Shown one piece after another: positions 7,965 to 19,433 of a stretch of 64,000 bases of DNA. Below the pieces are notes generated by a model that searched no databases, was not told the origin of the DNA, and saw nothing but the letters and a program-made list of their open reading frames with translations. Position 1 is the first letter of the stretch, and each line of letters starts with the position of its first letter. This DNA comes from Oscillospiraceae bacterium (GTDB lineage: Bacteria; Bacillota; Clostridia; Lachnospirales; Lachnospiraceae). The DNA is taken from positions 105,537 through 169,536 of the forward strand of contig JAETOO010000006.1 in assembly GCA_021771715.1 (NCBI GenBank). Direction: 5' to 3'. A program made the translations under genes and the position numbers.

Positions 7965-8810
7965 CTACTGCTTCATTCCTGTAAACGCAATACTCTGCAC
8001 AATGTATTTCTGGCAGAAGATATAGATCGTTGAGAGCGGGATGATACTGATGACAGAGAGCGCCAGCGCGGTCCCGGCATGTGTCGTACCGGACGCCCCG
8101 GAATTATACATCTGCAGACCGATCTGTACCGTATAGTGATCCTGCTGTGTCAGCACAACCATCGGCCAGAGCAGGTCATTCCAGACATTAATCGCATCCA
8201 GCACCACAATCGTCGCGATGATCGGAGTCAGCAGCGGAAAATAAATTTTCCAGTAGACTCTCAGGATCCCTGCCCCATCCACTCTGCCGGCCTCGTACAA
8301 ATCGTCCGGAAGCCCGTCGCAGAAGGTCTTCACGAAGAAAATATACATTGCATTCGTGAGTACGCTCGGAAGCACAACGCCAAGCGAGGTATTGCTCAGC
8401 CCGATCGTGCGGATTACCGAGTAGATCGGAAGAAGCTTCGACTCAAACGGAACCATCATGTTCGAGAGGATCACCATCAGAATGACCCCCTTGCCCCGAA
8501 AATTTCCTTTGGACAGCGTAAAGCCCGCAAGTGTCGCTGTGATGATATTCAGGACCGCGCTCGTCGCCACGATAATCGCCGTATTTTTCAGGTACTTCAG
8601 CATCGGCACATTTGAAATCGCCATCTTATAGTTGAAGGTGCTGAACTCCTTGGGAATCAGCCTGGGCGGAAACCTCAGAGAGTAGGATTTCACATAGTCA
8701 AAGCTCGTGGACACAAACCAGACAAACGGCACCACTACGACAAGAGCAAGCACAGTCAGCAGCAAATAGGTGGCTATCATTGCCGGCTTTATTTTTTTCC
8801 TTTTCTTCAT
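7965..8810 (-). CDS. CUT1 ABC sugar importer permease, MalG/UgpE type
   Basis: 281 residues with six hydrophobic segments and the permease signature EAGRVDGAGILRVYWKIYFP in the fourth cytoplasmic loop, which contacts the ATPase. It pairs with the permease immediately upstream (4-base overlap) and with the solute-binding protein at 12081. No ATPase gene is in the locus, so a shared MsmX-type ATPase elsewhere is expected, as is common in Firmicutes. Confidence 0.92.
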   Translation of the reverse strand: MKKRKKIKPAMIATYLLLTVLALVVVVPFVWFVSTSFDYVKSYSLRFPPRLIPKEFSTFNYKMAISNVPMLKYLKNTAIIVATSAVLNIITATLAGFTLSKGNFRGKGVILMVILSNMMVPFESKLLPIYSVIRTIGLSNTSLGVVLPSVLTNAMYIFFVKTFCDGLPDDLYEAGRVDGAGILRVYWKIYFPLLTPIIATIVVLDAINVWNDLLWPMVVLTQQDHYTVQIGLQMYNSGASGTTHAGTALALSVISIIPLSTIYIFCQKYIVQSIAFTGMKQ

Positions 8811-9724
8811 CTGACCCGCCTCCTTCTTCCCGATGCAGACTCGTCCGCAGATTTCTCCTTCGTCAGATAATTGTTCAGCAGCGTTGCCGCCAGAATGATC
8901 ACAAACAGCGTCACAGACGCAGCAGCCGCCTGCCCCTCATCTTTATAGTTGAGGGTTGAAAACGAATTTTTGTAGATATACAGCATCAGCGTGCCGAGCT
9001 TCCCGGCCGGGTTCCCCGTCTCGCCGCTCACGGCATAGACCTCGGTAAACCGCTTCAGCGCGGCAATCGTGGACGTCATCAGGACAAAGGTGAACGTGCC
9101 CTTGGAACACGGGATGGTGATGTACCTCCAGCGCTTTAAGGGCGTGGCTCCATCCACCTCCGCCGCCTCGTACAGCTCAGGCGAAATTCCCTGCAGCCCG
9201 GCGAAAAACAGGATAATGTTGTAGCCGATTCCCTTCCAGATCGCTATGAAAATCAGGCTCTCCCTCGCTGTTCCGGGATCGTTCAGCCACAGCCTGGGCT
9301 GCACTCCCCAGAAAGAGAGGATGTAGTTAAACGCGCCGTCCGGCGACGGCATCATCAGATATTTAAACAGTGTGACCACGGTAATCATGGACATCACCAT
9401 CGGCAGCAGGAAAATGACTCGGTAAATCCCTTTTCCTCTCCCGATGCTGTTCATCAGGCTGGCAATAATAAACGCAAACGGGACATTGAAGCCCACACCC
9501 AGAACCGCCATGTACAGAGTGTTCACCACGCTCTGGCGAAACTCCCCGTTGGCGAACATGATCTTATAGTTTGTCAGTCCGATAAAATTCCCGTTCATAT
9601 TCTGCAGGCTCGCAATGAAGGTCTCAATCAGCGGATAAAAATTAAATACCAGTGTCCCGACCAGGCTGATCAGCAGCAGCCTATACCAGCTCATATAGCG
9701 TTTTAGCCTCGCACCTTTTTTCAT
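8807..9724 (-). CDS. CUT1 ABC sugar importer permease, MalF/UgpA type
   Basis: 305 residues, six to seven membrane segments, EAA loop EAAEVDGATPLKRWRYITIP. The start at 9724 has AAAGGGGGAA upstream; the longer frame from 9769 lacks a site. It forms the membrane channel with the following permease. It lies directly after the glycosidase gene at 9781. Confidence 0.92.
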   Translation of the reverse strand: MKKGARLKRYMSWYRLLLISLVGTLVFNFYPLIETFIASLQNMNGNFIGLTNYKIMFANGEFRQSVVNTLYMAVLGVGFNVPFAFIIASLMNSIGRGKGIYRVIFLLPMVMSMITVVTLFKYLMMPSPDGAFNYILSFWGVQPRLWLNDPGTARESLIFIAIWKGIGYNIILFFAGLQGISPELYEAAEVDGATPLKRWRYITIPCSKGTFTFVLMTSTIAALKRFTEVYAVSGETGNPAGKLGTLMLYIYKNSFSTLNYKDEGQAAAASVTLFVIILAATLLNNYLTKEKSADESASGRRRRVR

Positions 9725-9780
9725 GAGCAATTCCCCCTTTCGCTTTCTCACGCTTCGCACAGCTTCCAAACATATCGCTC

Positions 9781-11037
9781 CTACACTTCACACTCCCTGG
9801 TCAGCACAGTACCGTCCGTCAGGGTAATGACCGCCCTCCACTGCTCTCCCGGCAGAACCTCTTCCACGGGCTTCTGATACCAGTTCACCACGTAATGGAC
9901 CGTGAACGGATCGTTGTACGCCGTCTCAAAATACTGCCCATTCCTGTAGAACTCCACCTTGTGAACCTTTTCCGGATACATGCACGCAACGCGGACCCAG
10001 CGCTTTCCGCCGCACTCCATATGGGGCTCCAGCCCCTGCAGATAGAACTGCTCCTCGAGCGGAAGCGTATTCTCCTCGATTCCAAGGCTGTCTGCCATCC
10101 TGCGCGCAAAAAAGTCATCCTCGCCCCTGGTAATCTCCCAGTACACCGGCGGCTCCTGCTTTGTCATATTGTTGTAGTAGCCCCAGGACACTCCCTCGTC
10201 CAGCGCCACCTGCATCTCGGCCAGCGCCTGCGAGTCCTCATTGCACACAATCGGGCGCGCCGGGCGGATCTGCTTCGCCTCCCGGATATGATTGTAAAAC
10301 ATCTGCCGCGACATATTATTTCCGTGGATCAGGATCACATCCGAGGCTTCCGCGATCTCCTTCGAAAGATAATGCCCGGTCGTGCTGCACCCCACCGGCA
10401 TCCCGCCGGACTCTCTCTGGGCGATCCGAATCAGCTGTGCAATCCCCTTCTCATCAAAAAGGATCGGATGGATCTTGTAGTCCTCAACGTTGTGCTCATT
10501 CGCGATCTCGATGATTACATTCGTGAAGCGCTCGTCCCGCAGCCAGTTGGCCGCCGTCTTCACCGCCCGGATCACCGCCAGGTCATCCTGCAGGAAACGC
10601 GTCTGCGCCCCGTAGAAAAAGCTGACAATCACCAGCATCCCGATTCTGTCCGCCGCCTCAATCACCCGCTTCATACGCGCCAGGTAAGCCGGATCTATGG
10701 CGCTTCCGTCCCTGCCAAACGGATTGTTGCTGATCGTATAGTTATCCGTCGTAAAGCAGGGGCCTCCTCCCTGAAAGCCTACCGTGAATGCCCGCAGCCC
10801 CTTCTGATACCACATGGGAAGCGCTGCGATCAGCTCCTCCGTGTTCGCCTCCGCGTCAAACTCCTTTCCAAAGCGGTCAAACCGCTCCGGCGCCTCCGCA
10901 TCGTCAAATATGCCCTGGATAAAGCGGGCATTCATCAAAAGCCCCTGATACTGCTTCGGGCACTTCGGATACTCACTGTACGTCAAATGCCCATTGATGA
11001 AAAAGCGATCTCCCTCGATCGAAAACGTCGTCACCAT
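9781..11037 (-). CDS. Putative clan GH-A-like retaining glycoside hydrolase (paralogue 1)
   Basis: 418 residues, no signal peptide, so intracellular. The layout suggests a TIM barrel: IEIANEHN places an Asn-Glu pair (Glu181) where clan A has its acid/base, and PIVCNEDS (Glu267) fits the strand-7 nucleophile. A small beta domain (about 340-418) follows. It is clearly homologous to the 14493 gene across its length. I cannot tie it to a numbered GH family; the catalytic assignment is by motif position only. First gene of its operon, with promoter and operator upstream; it probably cleaves the imported oligosaccharide. Confidence 0.75.
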   Translation of the reverse strand: MVTTFSIEGDRFFINGHLTYSEYPKCPKQYQGLLMNARFIQGIFDDAEAPERFDRFGKEFDAEANTEELIAALPMWYQKGLRAFTVGFQGGGPCFTTDNYTISNNPFGRDGSAIDPAYLARMKRVIEAADRIGMLVIVSFFYGAQTRFLQDDLAVIRAVKTAANWLRDERFTNVIIEIANEHNVEDYKIHPILFDEKGIAQLIRIAQRESGGMPVGCSTTGHYLSKEIAEASDVILIHGNNMSRQMFYNHIREAKQIRPARPIVCNEDSQALAEMQVALDEGVSWGYYNNMTKQEPPVYWEITRGEDDFFARRMADSLGIEENTLPLEEQFYLQGLEPHMECGGKRWVRVACMYPEKVHKVEFYRNGQYFETAYNDPFTVHYVVNWYQKPVEEVLPGEQWRAVITLTDGTVLTRECEV

Positions 11038-11060
11038 CTCGCGTCCTCCTGTCTTTTATC

Positions 11061-11119
11061 ATACGTTGTACGTAGGATGTTTATGTATGGAGTATAACAA
11101 GTCGCACGCGACTTGTCAA
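11061..11119 (-). promoter_or_regulatory. Promoter plus GntR-type operator of the glycosidase/permease/transketolase operon
   Basis: TTGACA (11114-11119), 17-base spacer, TATACT (11091-11096). Immediately downstream of the predicted start is ACATCCTACGTACAACGTAT (about 11062-11081). Its ACATCCTACGT core (CATCCTACGT or a near match) recurs at two other promoters of this locus. The position suggests repression by road-block. Confidence 0.8.
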
Positions 11120-11193
11120 TACTCTTTCGTCAAACTGACGTTTTATACAGATTTATTCTTTCAAAACTATATCATTTGCACAACAAAAACAAC

Positions 11194-11898
11194 TCACACG
11201 TGGTTTTTCCACGTTGTCAGGGAATCCTCCACCGCACGGTATACTCCCTCGTAATTCCGCTCCCTGATGCAGTCCAGAATTTCCTGGTGGTACTCAGCCG
11301 CCTTTGAATCCATTCGCTCCATATCCACATTTGCCAGAATGGAATTTTCAAAAATACTGTAGACGCCCTTCATAATCCGAATAAAAAAGACATTTTTGCA
11401 CGAGTCAATCAGCATCATGTGAAACTCCACATCGCAGTGCTTTATGCTCTCTACATCCTGATTCACAATGGCCTGGCGCATCTTTTCAATGTTCGCCTGC
11501 ATCCGGTCGATATCCTCCGCGTCTGCTTTCTCAATCGCAAAGCGCACCGTCGATTCGTCCAGCACCTGGCGCAGCTCCAGCAGCTCGCTGCTCGTGCTGG
11601 ACCCGTAAATCATGCTGTAGACGACCTTATCGAACATCGACGGATTCATCTGGGAGCACACGTAGGTGCCATCCCCGCGCTTGATCTCCACAATCCCCAT
11701 CGCAGACAGGATCTTCATCGCCTCCCGCAGAGAATTGCGGCTCACCTGCATCTGCTCGATCAGCTCAAACTCGTTCGGGAGCTTCATCCCCGCCCTGTAA
11801 TTTCCTTTAATAATGGAATCCACAATTTCATTTATAATCTGGTTGACAACTGTTTCCTTCCCTATCGCCTTCAATTTTCCCCCTCGGCTTTCTCTCAT
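11194..11898 (-). CDS. FadR-type GntR transcriptional regulator (separate gene)
   Basis: About 234 residues from the start at 11898. N-terminal winged helix with KLPNEFEL and VSRNSLREAMKILS, C-terminal FCD domain. It is a paralogue of the 7229 regulator with the same recognition helix. It is transcribed alone, from a promoter carrying the locus operator motif, which suggests autorepression. It sits between the two operons that carry the same motif, so it is the best candidate for the locus repressor. The in-frame start at 11967 would fall upstream of the promoter and is rejected. Confidence 0.88.
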   Translation of the reverse strand: MRESRGGKLKAIGKETVVNQIINEIVDSIIKGNYRAGMKLPNEFELIEQMQVSRNSLREAMKILSAMGIVEIKRGDGTYVCSQMNPSMFDKVVYSMIYGSSTSSELLELRQVLDESTVRFAIEKADAEDIDRMQANIEKMRQAIVNQDVESIKHCDVEFHMMLIDSCKNVFFIRIMKGVYSIFENSILANVDMERMDSKAAEYHQEILDCIRERNYEGVYRAVEDSLTTWKNHV

Positions 11899-11922
11899 GA
11901 TATCGTACCTCTGGCTTTCTAT

Positions 11923-11983
11923 GTAATGTAGGATGTATGATGTAAATATCCTCCATTTTACATACAATTTGACTTTAAGTCAA
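11923..11983 (-). promoter_or_regulatory. Promoter and operator of the GntR regulator gene
   Basis: TTGACT (11978-11983), 17-base spacer, TAAAAT (11955-11960). Downstream lies CATCATACATCCTACAT (about 11926-11942), a variant of the shared operator. Confidence 0.75.
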
Positions 11984-12017
11984 TAAAACCGCACAAAATG
12001 GTACCGGCAGCGCTGAG

Positions 12018-12050
12018 GAAAAAGACCGCAGCCCCATCCGGACTGCGGCC
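12018..12050 (-). terminator. Terminator of the 16330-to-12081 operon
   Basis: Minus-strand stem GGCCGCAG/CTGCGGTC (12024-12050, one G-U pair) followed by TTTTT, 30 bases after the solute-binding protein stop. Confidence 0.85.
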
Positions 12051-12080
12051 TTCTTGTTATGATCGCTGGCAAGCTACAGC

Positions 12081-13454
12081 TTACTGTGCAGACTGCAGCT
12101 TAATGTTGTTGACCCAGGAGCTCACACCCTCATAAAGCGCATTTACGGCCTCATCCACGCTGTACTGCTTTGAGAGAATCTGGTTGATGACGCTCTGCAT
12201 CGCGGTGCGCCAGTACCAGTAGTCGTCTGTAATCAGCATATTGTTCAGCTGATACTCATGTCTCGCCTTATTGACCTCATAGTCCATCATCGTAATTCCC
12301 TCGGTGTCCCTAAGACAGGTCACCTTATCCGACGCATAATTGGTCAGGTAGAAATTGATCACTTCCTTGTTCGTCGTAATGGCCTTGATCACTTCCCACG
12401 CTGCATCCGGATTCTGTGCGTTCTGTGCAATGGCAAAGCGGAAGAACTCCGGGAAGCCCTCTCCATACTCACCAGCCGGGATCAGAAGCGGCTTATAGCG
12501 GTCTGTGATGCTCTCATCTCCTGCATAGACGTACTTCATGTAGGTTCCTGTATTGTTGTTCGTATCAAAGTTAATCGCGATGTCATTGTCCTCTGTCAGC
12601 CAGTTCTCTCCGCCGCTTCCGGTCGCAACGGCCGCGTTGCAGCAGTCGACGAGGCGAATCATATCTGTGAAAAACTTGTTTACTTCCGGGGACGTCTTGA
12701 TATATTCCACATACTCATCCATATCAAGCTCATTGATATCCATCGTATCGCTCATGTACGGCTTCACTGCGCTGTAGCACAGAGCATACCACTCTGCCCA
12801 GGTTGAGAAGATGTATCCGCCGTAGTTGGTCCGCCCGGTCACAGGGTTCGTTCCGGTCATCTTCTCCGCCAGGTCGACCAGCTCGGAGAAGGTCACGCCC
12901 TCGGACGGCTCCTCGATCCCCCAGTCCTCGAAGATCTGGCTGTCGTAGATAATCATGTTGCAGGCAAGCGTAAGCGGGATGCCGAATACCTTTCCGCTGT
13001 CCCCCGGATAGTTGAAGGACTTGTACGTGCTGTATTTCACAGCCGGGTCGATAAACCACTCGGACAGATTGTCAAAGTTCAGCTCCTCATCCTTCTCCAG
13101 ATACGGCGTGAGGTCCGTGTACCAGTTCGGAACTCCCTCCTGATTCGTAAAGAACCCGATGTCCACCTCTCCTGCCGTCACCATTGCCTCCATACTCTGA
13201 ATCCAGCCATCCCAGGCGATCGTTTTCACCTCGATATCATAGCCCGGAATCTGCTCATTCAGGAAATCCTGAAATTCTCCGCGGCCCTTTGTCTCCAGAC
13301 CGGAGACCGGATCAATCGTGGATTCCTCGCTCAGACCCGGAACCAGAATCCGCACTGTCTCCTCCGCCTGCGCACTCATGCCTCCTGTCATCAGCCCGAG
13401 TCCAAGCGCAAGACTCAAAGCCATGCTTGTGTTCCTCTTCCATCCTCTTTTCAT
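12081..13454 (-). CDS. ABC sugar importer solute-binding protein (family 1)
   Basis: 457 residues. Signal peptide 1-30 ending M-S-A-Q-A before EE, with no lipobox cysteine, which is unusual for a Gram-positive binding protein. The rest is a periplasmic-binding fold of the carbohydrate family, with the typical internal segment for hinge crossing (GKVFGIPLT) and a C-terminal helical end. It binds the substrate for the permeases at 7965 and 8807, which are encoded in the neighbouring operon sharing the same operator. The start is preceded by AAGGAG. Confidence 0.9.
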   Translation of the reverse strand: MKRGWKRNTSMALSLALGLGLMTGGMSAQAEETVRILVPGLSEESTIDPVSGLETKGRGEFQDFLNEQIPGYDIEVKTIAWDGWIQSMEAMVTAGEVDIGFFTNQEGVPNWYTDLTPYLEKDEELNFDNLSEWFIDPAVKYSTYKSFNYPGDSGKVFGIPLTLACNMIIYDSQIFEDWGIEEPSEGVTFSELVDLAEKMTGTNPVTGRTNYGGYIFSTWAEWYALCYSAVKPYMSDTMDINELDMDEYVEYIKTSPEVNKFFTDMIRLVDCCNAAVATGSGGENWLTEDNDIAINFDTNNNTGTYMKYVYAGDESITDRYKPLLIPAGEYGEGFPEFFRFAIAQNAQNPDAAWEVIKAITTNKEVINFYLTNYASDKVTCLRDTEGITMMDYEVNKARHEYQLNNMLITDDYWYWRTAMQSVINQILSKQYSVDEAVNALYEGVSSWVNNIKLQSAQ

Positions 13455-13490
13455 GCTTCATTCTCCTTTCTTTTTATATGCATCCGCTCA

Positions 13491-14447
13491 TCAAACCAAT
13501 GACCGGATGTAATCCATGATTTCAAAAGTAGCCTGCTCCTTCTGCAGCTTTTTCAGCTTTTCATCGTCAATCCTGTCGGCGATATCAAAGATATAATCCA
13601 TCCACTCAAAGGTCTTCTCCATGATCTGGATGGGGTCATGTCTCTGTGGGAACACGTCTGCCGTAATCCACCCGTCATAGCCCACCTGCTTTAATGCCAG
13701 CGCAAACTCGAGATAATCCCAGAAATTGACCGTGCCGGGCACCATATCCCAGTCCCAGTTTCTGAAATTGTCATTCACATGCACGTAAAACAACTTTCCG
13801 GTCTGCCCCAGGAAGCAGGCGGAGTCCGCAGGTACCTCGAGCGCCTGCAGCGCATGTCCGAAGTCCAGCGTCACCCCGACATTTTTCTGTCCGGTCATCT
13901 GTGCAAAGTAGGCCATCTTCCCTGCATTGTTCAGCAGGCAGTGGATTCTCGGCTCTGACTGCTTGTACTCCAGGCTGATTCTGACATCCTCCCTGTACTG
14001 CGCGGCCTCCCGGATTCCCTCTACCGCATAGGAAAACGCATCCATGTAATTGATCTCAAACGGATAGTCCACGCCGTCATTCAGGAGTGCGCAGGTCACA
14101 GTCGGGCACTCAAGCTTTGCCGCCTGGTCCATCGCGCGCTTCATCGCATCGACCGCCTGCGCCCTGACCGCCGCGTCCGTGCTGGTAAACGAACCCCAGC
14201 GCCAGATCGGATCTCCTTTTACATTCAGATTTACCGTCGACACCCCGAGCCCGTAAGCATCCAGCATGTTTTTCAGCTCCGCCGCATCCGTAAAGTTCTG
14301 CGGATACACGACCTCAAGCCCGGAACACCCCTTGACCTTCGACGCCATCCGCACCATCTCTTCCATCGGTCTCGGCGGCTGATACTCAATAAAACGATCT
14401 CTCACCGCTCCCATAAAGCCGGTGATTATGGAATATTTTCTTGCCAT
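13491..14447 (-). CDS. Xylose-isomerase-like TIM-barrel protein (sugar isomerase/epimerase)
   Basis: 318 residues of the AP-endonuclease-2/xylose-isomerase-like superfamily. Candidate metal ligands are the Glu in ISLEYK, Asp in TLDFGHA, His in YVHVND and an Asp/Glu near the ITADVF strand. Members are isomerases or epimerases of free or phosphorylated sugars, and some are dehydratases. Position between the binding-protein gene and the second glycosidase points to conversion of the released monosaccharide to a ketose usable by the transketolase (inference). Confidence 0.82.
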   Translation of the reverse strand: MARKYSIITGFMGAVRDRFIEYQPPRPMEEMVRMASKVKGCSGLEVVYPQNFTDAAELKNMLDAYGLGVSTVNLNVKGDPIWRWGSFTSTDAAVRAQAVDAMKRAMDQAAKLECPTVTCALLNDGVDYPFEINYMDAFSYAVEGIREAAQYREDVRISLEYKQSEPRIHCLLNNAGKMAYFAQMTGQKNVGVTLDFGHALQALEVPADSACFLGQTGKLFYVHVNDNFRNWDWDMVPGTVNFWDYLEFALALKQVGYDGWITADVFPQRHDPIQIMEKTFEWMDYIFDIADRIDDEKLKKLQKEQATFEIMDYIRSLV

Positions 14448-14492
14448 AGTCCTCTCCCTTCTGCTCTCCCTGTCTCGCTTCGCCCGCCTGGC

Positions 14493-15779
14493 TCAGGCGC
14501 GCTGCTCTCTGAGTTCCCGCAAATTTGCGGTCCGCTCCACCACTTCCCCGCTGTGCAGGAAAATCTTCACACGGAATCTCTCTGCCTGCTCTGACGGCCT
14601 GTACGGCTTCTGCTCCCAGGTCGTGAGCGAATCCATCATGAACGGCTCCGCAAATGCAGTGTACAGATGCACCTCGTCCTCATAAAACTCCACGTAATCA
14701 ATCTTCTCCGGGTACAGGCTGGCGAGCCGCACGTAGTACCCGCCGTCGATGTCGCTGTCCTTCTCCAGGCCCTGCAGGTAGAACTCGTTTTCCTCCTCCT
14801 GTTTCCCCAGAATCATGGATTTCAGCCGCCGGGCAAAAAACGCATCCTCCCCGGCTGTAATTCCCCAGTCTGCAGGCGGCTCCTGCTTTGTGAAATTGTT
14901 GTAATACCCCCAGGAAATGTGGGACGCATACGCTACCTTCAGCTGTCCGAACATCTGCGAGTCCTCATTGCAGACAATCGGTTTTTGTGCATCCACCTCC
15001 CGGATCTGGCGGATGAACTGATACAGCTCCTGCCGTCTCAGCGTATTTCCGTGAACCAGAATCACATCGCTGTTCTCGATCACTTCCTTCTTGCAGACGC
15101 CACCGCCGCCGCTCGATCCTACCGCGAACTTGCCGCCGCTCCACTCCCGCGCCTGATTTATGACGCTCGCGATTCCTTCCCCGCTGCAAAAGAGCGGATG
15201 CTTCGCGAAATTCCCGACATCGTGCTCATTTGCGACCTCGAGGATGATATTCTCATAGCCGCACTCCCGCAGGAACACACTCACCGTCCGCACGGCCTCA
15301 AGCATAGCGACCCCATCCCGGAACAGGTGCTCCTGCGCCTGGTAGAGCACGCTGACAATTACCAGCATTCCCAGCTCGTCACACGCGCGGATCACCTTGA
15401 GCAGCCGGTCCTTATAGTCGCTGCGCAGCTCGCGTCCATCCTCGGAAAAGCTCCCGGTGTCGATCACGCTCCAGTCCTTGTACGTGTAAATCGGCCCTCC
15501 GCCCTGCAGCCCGACCGTAATCGCCCGCAGTCCTGCCTCGTACCAGGACGGCAGGGCGCGAATCAGGTCGTCCGTGTTGCGCTCTGCGTCAAAGCATGTT
15601 CCGAACCGGTCATACTTCCCTTTGTTGTTCTCGTTTTTATCATCAAAAATTCCCTGTATAAACCGGGCGTTAAACAGCAATCCGTGCACCGCCGGGTCAC
15701 TCCCCGGTATCTCCTGATAGGTCAGTTTTCCGTTGATGTAAAACTCCCCATCCCTGATCTCATAGCTTGTCTTTCCCAT
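14493..15779 (-). CDS. Putative clan GH-A-like glycoside hydrolase (paralogue 2)
   Basis: 428 residues, cytoplasmic, homologous throughout to the 9781 protein. Equivalent catalytic candidates are Glu185 in LEVANEHD and Glu272 in PIVCNEDS. The N-terminal GEFYINGKLTYQE, central LQGGGP and later GYYNNFTKQEPP segments are shared with the paralogue. Having two such enzymes in one locus suggests different linkages or anomers of one glycan family. Start preceded by AGGAGG. The GH family is not identified. Confidence 0.75.
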   Translation of the reverse strand: MGKTSYEIRDGEFYINGKLTYQEIPGSDPAVHGLLFNARFIQGIFDDKNENNKGKYDRFGTCFDAERNTDDLIRALPSWYEAGLRAITVGLQGGGPIYTYKDWSVIDTGSFSEDGRELRSDYKDRLLKVIRACDELGMLVIVSVLYQAQEHLFRDGVAMLEAVRTVSVFLRECGYENIILEVANEHDVGNFAKHPLFCSGEGIASVINQAREWSGGKFAVGSSGGGGVCKKEVIENSDVILVHGNTLRRQELYQFIRQIREVDAQKPIVCNEDSQMFGQLKVAYASHISWGYYNNFTKQEPPADWGITAGEDAFFARRLKSMILGKQEEENEFYLQGLEKDSDIDGGYYVRLASLYPEKIDYVEFYEDEVHLYTAFAEPFMMDSLTTWEQKPYRPSEQAERFRVKIFLHSGEVVERTANLRELREQRA

Positions 15780-15790
15780 TCTGCCTCCTC

Positions 15791-16330
15791 TCAGACAATC
15801 ACCGTCTTCCGCACCACCTGCGGGTCCGAAAACGGATCACGGCTGTCACTCGTCATAGTAGACATTGTATAAAATACGCATTCCCCGCCGACCGCCTGGA
15901 ACCAGTGCTTCATCCCGGGATACAAGGTCAGGTTCTGGTTGGGCTCAAGGAGAATCTGATGGCGGCAGGTGTAATACTCCTCCTTCCCCGCCGGAATGCA
16001 GGTAACGTCCAGATTGTCCTCCCCCTCCACACATACCCGCAACACTCCCTTGATGACCCGAATCGTCTCTTCCTTTCCCTCGTACTCGTCCGTGCCGACA
16101 TGCCAGTGCTCCGGCTCCGTCTGACCTGCAAAGAGGAAAATCACGCGACATGCGACTCTCTCCGTCTCAAACAGCGAGAGAATCTGCGCTCCCTCGGCTC
16201 TGATATGCGATAGTCCGAAGTCTGCCACGTCCATCTGTGCAAGCTCCTGCTCTGAAAAAGTGATCCCGGCTTCTGCAATATGACGTCCCGCTTCCGCTCT
16301 CGCTGTCTGCTCCTCCTGCCTTGTAATCAT
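15791..16330 (-). CDS. D-lyxose isomerase-like cupin
   Basis: 179 residues, a single cupin. PEHWH, then K-E-E-T-I-R-V with the metal-ligand Glu, and a later PGMKHWF histidine give the His-His-Glu-His metal site of the D-lyxose ketol-isomerase family. It would interconvert an aldose and a ketose, complementing the TIM-barrel isomerase candidate. First gene of the 16330-to-12081 operon; start preceded by GGGAGG. The substrate is not readable. Confidence 0.8.
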   Translation of the reverse strand: MITRQEEQTARAEAGRHIAEAGITFSEQELAQMDVADFGLSHIRAEGAQILSLFETERVACRVIFLFAGQTEPEHWHVGTDEYEGKEETIRVIKGVLRVCVEGEDNLDVTCIPAGKEEYYTCRHQILLEPNQNLTLYPGMKHWFQAVGGECVFYTMSTMTSDSRDPFSDPQVVRKTVIV

Positions 16331-16368
16331 AGCATCCTCCCTTCCTTCCCAATCGCTTGGCTTTCATA

Positions 16369-16497
16369 GTACATCCTACGTTTCGTTTGAAAAAAAAGAA
16401 TAATTGAGTTCTTTTTCATCGCAAAAGTCATTTTTGTCATACGTAGTATGTACTATGTTTGTGACTTAACTCTACACCAGAATTGACAAAATGTCAA
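16369..16497 (-). promoter_or_regulatory. Promoter and two operators of the isomerase/glycosidase/binding-protein operon
   Basis: TTGACA (16492-16497), 17-base spacer, TAGAGT (16469-16474). Operator 1 at 16438-16457 reads CATAGTACATACTACGTATG on the minus strand; operator 2 at 16366-16385 reads CATAGTACATCCTACGTTTC on the plus strand. The two agree at 17 of 20 positions. The remaining sequence to 16645 is AT-rich and otherwise empty. Confidence 0.78.
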
Positions 16498-16647
16498 ACA
16501 TTTTTCTCGCTTTTTCTGTTTTTAGGCATTATCAATAGTTTTTTCTTCTGATTTTGCCGAAACTGTCTGGATTCTTATCTATTTTGTACAAAGATAACGT
16601 TTTCCGGATCTCTACGCGGCCCACGGCTGCTCTATGTTCACGGGAAT

Positions 16648-16690
16648 AAAAACAGCTTCCACTTGCGCGCAATGCGGTTCATGGAAGCTG
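16648..16690 (-). terminator. Terminator of clpB
   Basis: Stem CAGCTTCCA/TGGAAGCTG (16653-16661 with 16682-16690), followed on the minus strand by TTTTTATT; 56 bases after the clpB stop. Confidence 0.85.
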
Positions 16691-16745
16691 CAATATTGAA
16701 AAATTTCTATTTGACTTTAAAGCTACTTAAATTTCCAAAATTCTC

Positions 16746-19334
<2,589 letters not shown>

Positions 19335-19433
19335 AAACACACCTCCCTGGTGGCCTGCACTGCGGTGAGGGGCAGATTCCCTCTTGGCTAAATTTACGTG
19401 TTCTCACGGACTTTGCAGCAAAGTGCAAAGTCC

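Noticed and set aside
11899..11967. Upstream in-frame start of the GntR gene
   Set aside because: Would begin within the promoter and operator; no ribosome-binding site.
9781..15779. Assignment of the two glycosidases as GH140 apiosidases to fit a D-apiose pathway
   Set aside because: The recognisable DUF4038/GH140 motifs are absent; only the transketolase and isomerase context recalls apiose, so this stays a hypothesis.
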